Positions 1-9,196 of a stretch of DNA of 16,977 bases are shown here, piece after piece; positions within the stretch are counted from its first letter, which is position 1; every line of letters begins with the position of its first letter. A program made the position numbers and the translations under genes. Origin of the DNA: Smittium culicis (lineage: Eukaryota; Kickxellomycota; Harpellomycetes; Harpellales; Legeriomycetaceae); NCBI GenBank assembly GCA_001970855.1, contig LSSN01005780.1:1-16977 (forward strand), in the 5' to 3' direction. Under the pieces are notes generated by a model, which saw nothing but the letters and a program-made list of their open reading frames with translations, was not told the origin of the DNA and searched no databases.

Positions 1-24
1 TTTTTTTTTTGAAGTAATTTTTAC

Positions 25-163
25 TTGCGCGTTTTTGACTGAGCTGCATTCGGACTTTGATTGTATCTAGAGGGTGGCATACTAGGGCTTCGGACAAACC
101 GGCGACACCTCCAGCTACCAAGTGGACAGATAGCGGAACAGGTTGTTTTGTTGTTGAGCTCAT
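25..163 (-). CDS. SFC1: Mitochondrial succinate/fumarate carrier, first exon only (partial)
   Basis: This is the N-terminus of an SLC25-family inner-membrane carrier, read as 46 codons plus one base. Residues 14-30 form the start of the first transmembrane helix. The signature P-x-D-x-x-K-x-R follows at residues 31-38 (PLDTIKVR). The stretch AGGVAGLSEALVCHPLDTIK closely resembles yeast Sfc1/Acr1, which exchanges cytosolic succinate for mitochondrial fumarate and feeds glyoxylate-cycle carbon into gluconeogenesis. The ATG at 161-163 is the first in its frame: an in-frame TAA lies at 182-184. The exon probably ends at 25, where GTAAAA follows on the minus strand; reading through gives only a few more codons before poly-A and the window edge. 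The carrier family is certain. The SFC1 assignment rests on one sixth of the protein, so a related carboxylate or amino-acid carrier is possible. Confidence 0.8.
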
Positions 164-810
164 ATTTGATGTATGTTTAAATTATTATGATAATATAAAA
201 TTATTTTGAGTCTGAGTAAGGTTAAAGATAAGAAGAATAGATATATAAGGGTGTGAAGTGGAGGGCCTAGAGCTAGATGATTAATGGTAAGGCGAGGTTT
301 TAATTTATGGTTTTTGGGAGCTAAAAATATAACTAAAGAAACAATAGAAAATTGGTGGAATTAAATTGAAAAGAAATTGTGGAGTAAGGTTGGAGGATTT
401 GGGAGATATTTATATACTTTCAGGTTCATATTTAATAGAGACAGGAATGATCGCAGTATAACTAAAGTCTCGAAAATGATAAGCAAAAAAATTAGCAAGA
501 GTTCAAAAAAGAGGAAATTGAAGCTACATTATTGCTTCGTTATTTCTGGAAATGGCCTATTTTCGCCCCCTATTTTGAGTTTTCTTTTTTTAAAATAAAA
601 ATCAACGAATACTCAGTTTATTTGTTTACTGGCTTTTGTTTTTATGTAAATCATTTTTTACTCTGTTATTCAAAAAAAAAAAAAAAGATAAAAAAATCAC
701 ATTCAGCTAATTGCATAAAAAGTAGAGAAGCGGTGCCATAAAAAAAAAAAAAAAGCTCAGACCTCTTAACCGGACAAACTAAAAAGATAGCGAATAGGCA
801 GCTTTAAAAA

Positions 811-830
811 ATATGAATATGAATATGAAT
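811..830. repeat. Short ATATGA tandem repeat
   Basis: A 6-bp unit is repeated about 3.3 times. It is an ordinary microsatellite upstream of SFC1 with no visible function. Confidence 0.85.
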
Positions 831-879
831 GTCAGACTCAGCTCTACACAATATCCAAATGCTTTGGAATAGTCTTTTT

Positions 880-907
880 CTATTTTCTATTTTCTATTTT
901 CTGTTTT
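880..907. repeat. CTATTTT 7-bp tandem repeat (4 units, one imperfect)
   Basis: Three perfect CTATTTT units and one CTGTTTT stand in tandem within a pyrimidine-rich tract. It may be a simple slippage product or part of the SFC1 upstream region. Confidence 0.85.
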
Positions 908-3395
908 CTTTTTATGATATTCTATCTTAATGGCGTAAAAGGGCAGATTTGATGCAGTTAAAATTAGGAGGACTCAAGTCGTAGCAGCTGGGGGAAATCT
1001 ACACCGCGAATTTCTATTCTCCTGAATAAAATTTGAAATTTTTAGATACCTTTACAACTGTGAAATTTAATAGGCTTTACCCTTTTGAAAGATTTATATT
1101 GTTACTACTTAGTGACTAATATTAAGAATATTTTAACGGATAACGAAAAGTTTATAGTCTGTACAGTAAGCAGTAGTAATTGAAACATCAATGTGACATT
1201 TACTTTTTTACCAAGTCGAGGTTAGATAGGTTGTCTTCATACTCTGCAGATCATTCTTCGCGTTAGAGTATAGATGCAGCTTTTCTTTATCTTTTGAAGG
1301 CTCCAACAGATAAAAGTTCCGACCTTACTATCAAAAATGAGTGGTTTTCATTTTGTTTAATAGTGTCATTTCTTGGGACCAACTGTTCTAGCTTCGTTAT
1401 CTTATCTCTATCTGTTCAATTAGATTGTTTTATCAAACCATCACAGCCCCATCTCTCCCCTTCCTCTCCACATTCTCAAAAACAGCGTTATGCGATTAAA
1501 CGTTCCTGTCCCTAATTAATATTTGCCCGGCATTTATTAGAATTTGAGCAAAGCTGAATAGTCTGGCGGACGAAGCGTATTCCATTGTTGGCTCATATTA
1601 AGGAAATGCAAATTAGCAAACAGTTTTTTAGCTTTAGATTCAGTCAACCTCGCTCCCCCCATTCATCCCTCAAAACCCGCGTAAATATAGATTAGAAAAT
1701 ATCTTCTTTTTTTTTTTGCATGGGTTTTAAGAACTGAATAAATAAATTTGTTAGTAATCAATCGCAAGATTTATTCGCGCCGGAAAATAAATATAATTGT
1801 AAATCGCATTGCGAAAAATATGCTGTTTTTTGCGCCTAATTTTTTTTTTCCAAAATAGTGTATCCATCTAGATAAATGTAACTAAAATTTCAGCTGCTCT
1901 TTAATTTTTATATAATCCAACTTTCCTCCACCGCTAATAAATAAAAAATCATGAAACATTTTTACTACAAAAAAAAACATATAATAAAAATGAAAAGTTT
2001 ATCTAATTCAGCGACACATTTAGTTATATCTCTACTGGCACGCGAATTCACATAACTCGCTATAATTGGCCTAAAACTCAAACACTTTCTTTTTTCAAAA
2101 AGCATAAACTAATCAGATCGCTTTTCCATCGGGGGGTAATTTTTAAAATAGGTAAAAACTGGCGTGTGGAGGAATGGGTTTGCCAACTCAGCTCAATAAC
2201 TCCTACATTTCCAGCCCAATCATCTTTGTAGTTTGGTTACTTTAATAGCATTACTTTGACTCAAAAACCAAAGTAAAACAATTTAATGATATAAATGCGT
2301 GATGACTAATTTAGTTACTTGAGACCGTGGGAAATTTTAAACTATTTCGTTGCTACCCAAGCTCGCCCCCAAACCCAATTTCTATTTTTTTAAAAAAAAT
2401 CATCATCATTTTATACCCATCCTCCATGATAAAACAAACAAATGAAATACACGTAAACCCTGTACGACTCTTTAAAGAAGTACTAAATAATATCAATAGC
2501 GGAAATTGCACACATCAACTGAATAGTTACAAAATTATCCCGTATTTAATGCCATCATACATCTTTCAACGCTCTCCTCCCATACACACCCCTTCAGCCT
2601 TTGTGACCCAAAATATCTCTCTGCAGTACTGTAAAACTGAAGTCTATAACCATATATTGAACTCGTCTAGTATTTCTTACTAATTCTATCCCTACACATA
2701 AAATTATGCGTCTAGAATATCTTATCTCATATACACCTTTTGATTCCACAGCACAATTCCTTTGATCTTTCTACTTGCATCCAATAAATCGCCCCTTTTT
2801 TTTAAAGGATAATTCGAGCATTATAAATTTTTAATCCTTTTATTTTATACACAAAGGGCAATATTATTATGCTAATCGGCGATCTAGCTGAATATTTCGA
2901 ACCTCAAAACAATTTTCTATTATTAGTATGTGGCCAATGAAAATACCTTATACATCGCCAATCATGCTAAGCTTATACACTAGTTTACAAAAAATAGCAG
3001 GATAAAGCCTATTATAGATCAGAGTCAATAAATACTATTAAAATACCTAGAAAATTTTACTTTCAATTGCAAAAAGATAGGTTTAGTTGAAATTTACTAA
3101 TTTATGAACTTTAGCATATAAATACGATAACCGCTAATGAAATACCACTCTTAAATAATAAATATTTATTGAGGTTTAGTAGTCTTATATATAGTCACAT
3201 GAATTCTTAAGGAAATAAAGAATAAGACAAAATAGGGCTAAATGCTCCATCTAATATGATTAATTCCATCCCCATTTCAAAATAAATTGTAAAGTTAAGC
3301 ATAAATATACCGCATAAAAAGACATCTTTTTAACTCGATTGTAGCAATTATGAAACGCTTTAAACGTCACCATACCCTATATAAATAATGTTTTG

Positions 3396-5677
3396 CTAGT
3401 TCATCGATTTCGCCAATTTCGCATAGAATTCGCGAACTTTCGGGTGCGCAAACACCTTAAACGGATCAAAATTCAGAATTTGTAAGCTATCCAAGCTAGT
3501 TGCTCTGCTTAGCGCTACATACGCTTGCCCCTTTTCGAACACTTTACCAATATCAACCTTCAGCCTCTCGATAGTTTGCCCTTGACTCTTGTGTATTGAC
3601 AGCGCCCATGCAAGGATAAGAGGAAGCTGCACCCTAATCACTTTTTTCCCTGCTATTTCTGCCTCATACTCTTCAGGCTTAACAACCATCTCAACCCCAT
3701 TTGTAAACCTGCATAACGGATACGAATCACCGTCTACGTCTACATACTTCAAAACAACCCCTCTGCTGCCATTCACTAAATTATTCTCTGGCATATTCTT
3801 GATTAGCAAGACTTGAGCATTGATTTTTAACTCCACTTTACGCGCAGCTCTGCAAAAATTGTCGATTTTTATCAATGTTTCTTCATCTGTTATTGGCCCT
3901 GTCTTTGGATTGATATTAGCTGAGTGATACACGCGTACTTTCCCTGGAAGCAATTCGAGACTCCTCTTGTTTGCCGTCTCAACTTGATTGCGAAGCGCGT
4001 ATAGTTCTGTTGGTCTGATTCCATCATCTGGATAATTAGGTTCTCGCGAAAGAGACCTCAAAAACATCGTAGATTCTGGTTTTAGGCTTCCAAGACGGAT
4101 TTCATTTAGTATATCCACGAATTCTAATTGAATAGGTAAAAGCATGAATTTGGGATTATTTTCAATATAAACAGTACATTTGATCAAAATAAATGCATCA
4201 TTAAAATTTAGCTAAAAAATATTTAATTACTCATGTCTCTTTGTCTGAATACTCTTGTGAGAACAATCTGCTTGTGGATCACAGTGCTCCATTTTTCAGA
4301 TTCAAAAACAAACCTATTTAAGCCCCTTTCATCCCGGGTCTCAACTGGCGGTAGCTGGTAAAAGTCTCCTGTTAAAATTAACTTTTTTTTTTAAAGAAAA
4401 AATAAATAAATAAATAAATAATGGCGTTAGAAAAAAATGAACAAATTTGAATAATAAATTTTTTCGACGGAAGGAAGGAATAGAGATTGAATATAAAATT
4501 TTTATCTACCTGAATTCCGCCGAATGGCTTATTAGATTTGCGTATTTCTCGAGCTATGATTTCAAGCTTTTCAAACAAGTTAAAATCGAGCATGGAAACT
4601 ATTTTAAGAGGGGAAATGTTAATAAATGGAAAATTATAAAAAAAAACAAAATATTTTTTAAAAAAAAAATAAATTATGCTTTAAATTTGATGGATAAAGT
4701 TTTAAATTGGAGAAGAGAGGTGTGATTTGGGCTTACTTTCATCGATTATGAGGACTTTTGTAGATAGCCACCTAAATTTAGCTTCTCTTCTCGATGATAT
4801 GTTCTTTATGAGCTTTTCAATGGGGTCTTTTCCTATTCCAACTCCTGCCCAACTATGTAGTGTAGTGCCACCGATTTGAAAGGCGGCTATTCCAGTTGGT
4901 GCAGTTATAGCAACTGCGTATTTATTATCGCCCTCTCTTTCTGTTAGCTGGCGAATAATATTAGATAGCAGCACAGATTTGCCCGTTCCTAATAAAAGTG
5001 TGAATAAGTTTGTTTGAAGAAATTTTTTTTTTAAAGATATAGAGTTGATACTAATATAATTCAAAGGTGCAGATACCTGCTGAGCCAGTAATGAATACGT
5101 TTTTTTTCTCGTTTAGTACAATATCAATGGCCTTGATTTGTTCAGCCGAAAGTTGTTTCTCTGATGTCAATTCAGAAAAAGGCACAGAACTTTTTTTGAC
5201 TTCGCTGTCGTTGGAGAAACTGTTAAGGCCTTTAAATTCTTCATTTTTAGAAGGTAAAGGGTATTTTCTTGCCGAATCTGCTTTATTGTTTAGATTTGAG
5301 TATGTTCTTCCGAAAGGAACAGGATTGCGAGCTATTTTGTTATTATCAGAGGATTTGATTGCAGAATCTAGCAAACTTCCAGGTTTTGCATTTCCGATAC
5401 CATTTCCAGAGTTACTGGATTGGCTATTGTTGCTGAGGCTTTTCTCTTGGATTTTTCTTGTAAACTGCATATTTTCTACATTCTCATTATAGGCGTTTCT
5501 CTTGGCTTTTTCTGTTAAATCGATAGTGTTTGAAGGTTTTGCAGAAGGCATGCTTAATTTATACCTCTTGTCGCCACGATCTGATGTTAAGTCGATGTGT
5601 TGATTAGAAACCTCGAGAGTGTTTTTTGGGCCAAACCGTAAAGTCTGCTGCCGCTTCTTTGTGTTTTGTGTAAACAT
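3396..5677 (-). CDS. PIF1: PIF1-family 5'-3' DNA helicase, five exons, complete
   Basis: Exons are 5077-5677, 4737-4988, 4510-4598, 4231-4381 and 3396-4123. All four introns (88, 138, 128, 107 bp) are GT..AG and the joins keep frame, giving 606 residues. The family unwinds G-quadruplexes, removes telomerase, aids fork progress and maintains mtDNA. Residues 1-165 are a disordered S/N/K-rich tail. Walker A is GSAGTGKS (198-205, split by intron 1). Walker B ends in DE (283-284). The PIF1 signature with PFGGIQ is at 293-314. Further motifs are GDFYQLPPV (319-327), the VFRQ region (357-364), SIHKSQGQT (540-548) and GQAYVALSRA (563-572). The signature separates it from RecD2 and from Helitron helicases, which also carry Rep domains. 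The ATG follows an in-frame TAG directly; the next Met is residue 43. Length is at the short end for fungi. No key residue is missing. Confidence 0.95.
4401..4421. repeat. (AAAT)5 microsatellite inside PIF1 intron 3
   Basis: Five tandem AAAT units lie between the likely branch site (CTAAC on the minus strand) and the 3' splice site. With the adjoining T-run they form the pyrimidine-rich part of the intron. Confidence 0.9.
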
Positions 5678-6645
5678 CTAAGCTATAGTATTCGTGCGAT
5701 GATAAAAATTAAGTATTTTCTTGTTAAAGCGTAATCTTATGGAAAGGATTTGAGTTCAAATAGAGTGAACTTTTAGCGTCAGTAAAGGATTGGGTGCGGA
5801 ATATCGAGCTATATCATAGATGATCAATGCGTCAACTTTAGTTTAATTTTCTTTACCATATGCTCTTATATTATTTGAAGGATAAAAAATTTTTAATTTT
5901 ACATTAAATAAATAAAATAATAAACCAGGGGGGAAATGTTTAAATTCGAATAATATAATGTTCATTCGCTATCTGTGTTGACCAATTATTGCGCAACCAT
6001 TTATTTTTTTTAAATAATATGTCTATTTTACCCTTCAATTAATCTTTATTTCTAAATTCGCTAATAGCTTAAACAAGGACTACCAATAATATCCAAGAAA
6101 AGAACGTTTCAGCCGTTCGCCTCATAAATATGGAAATAGAAATTCCTAAAATTCAATATATAATTATTTTTAGTTTAATTTAAGTTTGCGCGTTTGGCGT
6201 AACTAAACTAAACTAAACTAAACTACATTTTTTTAATTAAGTCTAAATGTGAGATCTATACGCAGCAATCTATAAATTTAAATGCCTTTTATAAATCTGA
6301 TGATAAGTATTATTACGTTATAAAAAGAAATAATACGTAGTTATAATTTTCCATAACTTTTCAGACTTGAGAGTATACTCATATATTTTTAGCTTGGAAT
6401 ATCGTCTCTATAATAATTTAAGTGTATTTGTATCTTATAGTGTAATTACGTGATTCTTTTTCCAATAACATTTCCATTTGCTACTCCTTAAAAACAAGTC
6501 AATAACAAAAGTGAATATATTTCTACTGTTATAATAAAAGCTTATAAATAGAGCAAAATATAACAAATACGCAAATAACTTATTCTTATTAATAATAATG
6601 TTGGTTATATCAAAAAAATCAAATGAGTTGGTTTAAAAATATGTT
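5678..6645. other. Spacer between PIF1 and the rhomboid gene
   Basis: This AT-rich stretch of 968 bp has no open frame of note. It should contain the PIF1 promoter at its left and the rhomboid 3' UTR at its right, since both genes are on the minus strand. The only structured element seen is the (AACTA)5 repeat at 6201-6225. Confidence 0.7.
6201..6225. repeat. (AACTA)5 pentanucleotide repeat
   Basis: Five perfect AACTA units in tandem lie in the PIF1 upstream spacer. No function is inferred. Confidence 0.95.
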
Positions 6646-7912
6646 TTAAAATCTTCTAAGGAAAGGGCGGAGTTTAAACCAGTAATAACCAAATCCAATA
6701 CCAGCACCCCCAAGGTGAGCAAAGCTATCAATTATAGGATTCTAAAAAGCAGCATAAAGACATAGTGCATAATTATAAGAACAATCCATCAGAAGAAAAA
6801 TTAGAAATTTTTATGAAAAAAAAACAATAACTTACTCCTCTTGAAATAGAGTTATAAACATCATAAGCTATAAACCCACCAGCTGCAAGCCAGGCGGGGC
6901 AAGGGATAATGAAAAATAGTAAAAAGGTTGTTTTAGGGAATAGAGAAGCAAAAAGAACAATCGTTGCATTTCCTGCGCCTAATTTTTTTTTTTTTATAAA
7001 AAGAGAGAAATTATATCCTTAGTTACAAAAGGCCCTGCCCACGGAAATATAGGTTGTAGAAAAGATAAACAAAAAACCAAAATGATTAAATTATATTAAA
7101 CCAACCTGAACTTCCGATAGATGCAGCATATGGGTTGTAAGTTCTGTTTGTTCCTGAAATCCACTGTTTTATGTATGCGTTATACGTGACGCTCATTACA
7201 GAAGATCCTAAGCACGAAGCTAGATAGAAAGTCAAGAACTTTCCAGCCCCTAGAAACGCCGCAAGCTATTTATTTTTATACAGAAAATTCTCTTTTTATG
7301 GAGTCCTGCTCAAACAAAATGCAAAAAAAGTGATGATAGAATAATAAATAAAAAAAATACCTGAGGACCAAGACTGTATAAAACAAGCGAGTTTACGAGC
7401 AAATGCGTCAAATTCATGTGACTGAATTCGCTCGTCAGCATTGTCCATATTCTTCCCTCTTTAAGGTTATAGATGGATAATGTAAAATTTTTATACATCC
7501 AAGCAAACAGCTTTGAATTGTTGAAGCTCTTTTGCTGACCCTCAGCGTACATCCAGGCACCAAATACTCCCACATTTATTCCAATAATCGAATAGACGAC
7601 ACCTTTAGGCGTAAAGTTAAATCTATTATAGTTCCCACGTTGGTAGTTTCCACCTCTACTACCATCGCTCCATTTTCCTCGAACGCCATAATCAACTTTT
7701 GAATGAGATTCCCAGCGCGAATATAACTGCTTGCTTGAACCCTGAAGTTTAAATTTAGATAAATCTAAGCTAACCGTCTTGATGTTGGAAAGGTTTTGGA
7801 TCGGTTTGGCAGTTATATTAAATTTCGTGTGTATTAGATGCCCTCGTGTGATCGTTGCAAATTTTTTCAAATTAATTGAAACCCCATTTAATTTAAAGAA
7901 TGGAATAGACAT
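6646..7912 (-). CDS. PCP1: Mitochondrial rhomboid serine protease (PCP1/PARL type), four exons, complete
   Basis: Exons are 7361-7912, 7106-7265, 6836-6978 and 6646-6741, with introns of 95, 127 and 94 bp; joins keep frame and give 316 residues. Rhomboids of this group cleave inner-membrane proteins such as Mgm1/OPA1 and Ccp1. The first 40 residues are basic and hydroxylated, fitting a mitochondrial presequence. An extra N-terminal membrane segment lies near 104-122, as in the PARL 1+6 arrangement. H170 and N174 (HLLVN) match the oxyanion residues, the catalytic serine is S237 in GSSG (235-238), and the catalytic histidine is H294 in AHLGG (293-297). Intron 2 separates the GSSG glycine codon, and intron 3 separates the serine and histidine exons. 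The 5' site of intron 2 is GTTGGT, the least typical in the window. Length is slightly below yeast Pcp1 (346). All catalytic positions are present, so it is probably active. Confidence 0.92.
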
Positions 7913-8232
7913 AGTAAACTGCTTTTTTTTTTTTCGTGATTGCTTGCTTGAGTTTATAAAAGGAAAATAACAAATAGTGTTAGTGGCAAAAAAAAAAAAA
8001 GAAGTTGTATATAAAAATCGATATTTATAGCGATTATAATATCAAATATTTGCTTTAACTTTTTGTAATTTGTCTTGAATGGGAAGAGCGAAATAAAATT
8101 AATTATCACCAAAGTTTATAATTTTAAAATAGCACTATTTATCCTCCCCTCCAATAACATTTTATGATGTATTTCTAACACTAAAAAAAAAAACAATTCC
8201 AAATTTTATACCTTCCCCAGAGATATGTTTAA

Positions 8233-8408
8233 CCCTTTACCGTCTTACACTCTTTAAAAAAATTAATTTTATGATGTCATTTTAAGATATTTTATTACTT
8301 GCTGCTATTTTACAATATACCAATATTTAAGGCCTCGTAATTAAGGTATTTTAATTAACAGTTGAATATATTTTCTAGATCAAAAATAGTCATATGCCCG
8401 TGAAAGGG
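8233..8408 (+). mobile_element. TTAA MITE, copy 1 (176 bp, piggyBac-like ends)
   Basis: The element starts CCCTTTACCGTC after a TTAA (8229-8232) and ends GTGAAAGGG before CTAA (8409-8412). It shares with the other copies the internal blocks TTGCTGCTATTTTACAA and AAGGCCTC and the subterminal GATCAAAAATAGTC. It is 13 bp shorter than copy 3 and carries no coding frame, so it would depend on a transposase elsewhere. TTAA targets and CCC..GGG termini are typical of the piggyBac superfamily. Confidence 0.8.
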
Positions 8409-9008
8409 CTAAACAGAGTAATATACAGATAATTATAACAAAAAAATAACTATGTAATGATAGAAGTAAGAATTATGTAAAGGTTCTTATTTTTCTGTAT
8501 AAAATTTTCATACTCGTTTATTATTTTTAAATATTAAGCTATTTAATGACATTCTCAAATAAATTATACTAAAACACATAGCTTCTACAATCCAATCTTT
8601 AATTTAAATTATGAGCTATAGACTTGTATAAATTTATAATTATATATCAGTGTATATAAGAGTATAAGGCTTATCCTTGATTGATGAGCTTAGTCTGCTT
8701 GAATCCCGTATTCTTCAGTCGAGATTTCCCAAAAAAAAAAAAAAGCTGTAATGGACTAGCTAATCCCTGTTCTAAATATAGAGAACTGCAGATCATTTTC
8801 AATAAGGAACCTGACAAAGAATTAATGTAAAAGTAATGTATAGAGTAGGCATAGAAACCAAACTATTAAGCAGAGAGTAAATAAAATAGGGTAACCGAAT
8901 AATCTGATATCATAGTAAAATTTATAAAAGGGTATTATTTTGTTAGTATGAGAAAAATTTAGGCAGTTTTAAAAAATATATATTTTTTTTTCTTGAGTTT
9001 TTTATTAA

Positions 9009-9196
9009 CCCTTTCCTGTCTAACGTCCTTTGAGAAAGTTAATTTATTTATTTGTTTACGATTAATAATGAAATTCATTGTTTCCTATTATTCATCAAAA
9101 GACCAATACTTTTTATATCCTCGGAATTAAATCGTACTAATTGAACGCTTTTGGCTATATTTTGTGGATCAAAAACAGTCTACCGCACGGCAAACG
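9009..9196 (+). mobile_element. TTAA MITE, copy 2 (188 bp, decayed right end)
   Basis: The element starts CCCTTTCCTGTC after TTAA (9005-9008). It ends GGCAAACG before TTAA (9197-9200), so the target duplication is intact but the right terminal repeat has changed from the expected GGAAAGGG. Its subterminal motif GATCAAAAACAGTCTACCGC is the best preserved of the four. Length is within one base of copy 3. It sits at the left border of the AT-rich block. Confidence 0.8.

Larger units (their letters stand above)
164..3395. other. 3.2-kb gene-free interval between SFC1 and PIF1
   Basis: No reading frame here resembles a known protein and I recognise no RNA gene. The longest open frame (2327-2683, plus) has no family features and opens at a GTG. 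Composition is uneven: some lines between about 950 and 2240 approach 45-50% G+C (29 of 60 bases in line 1621-1680), while 2680-3390 is AT-rich. The interval must hold the promoter and 5' leader of SFC1 and the 3' end of PIF1. It also carries short repeats at 811-830 and 880-907 and poly-A runs near 671-684 and 741-754. An intron-rich or non-coding gene could be hidden here. Confidence 0.6.

Noticed and set aside
2327..2683. 118-codon open frame, plus strand
   Set aside because: It opens at GTG, has no family resemblance and no splice partner; the ATG at 2427 gives an equally featureless peptide.
2883..2910. GGTTCGAA on the minus strand as a tRNA T-arm
   Set aside because: The flanking bases do not pair and there is no D-arm or acceptor stem.
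3396..4187. Treating the last PIF1 exon as a stand-alone 263-residue helicase
   Set aside because: The first 21 residues of that frame are intron 4; splicing from 4231 to 4123 restores the PIF1 order of motifs in frame.
5067..5492. 141-codon frame on the plus strand
   Set aside because: It lies antisense to PIF1 exon 1, whose product is confirmed by helicase motifs.
6979..7105. Alternative 3' splice site GGGCAG in rhomboid intron 2
   Set aside because: Its use gives a stop before the rest of the protease; the later TTAG restores the GSSG-A reading.
7310..7360. Extension of rhomboid exon 1 to its in-frame stop
   Set aside because: The 16 extra residues are intron 1 (GTATTT at 7360); the next exon supplies the required serine segment. 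An earlier AG in intron 1 (GAGCAG) leads to an in-frame stop.
8676..8744. B-box-like word CTTGAATCCC followed by a 14-A run, suggesting a SINE
   Set aside because: No A box at the right distance, no foldable arms and no second copy in the window.
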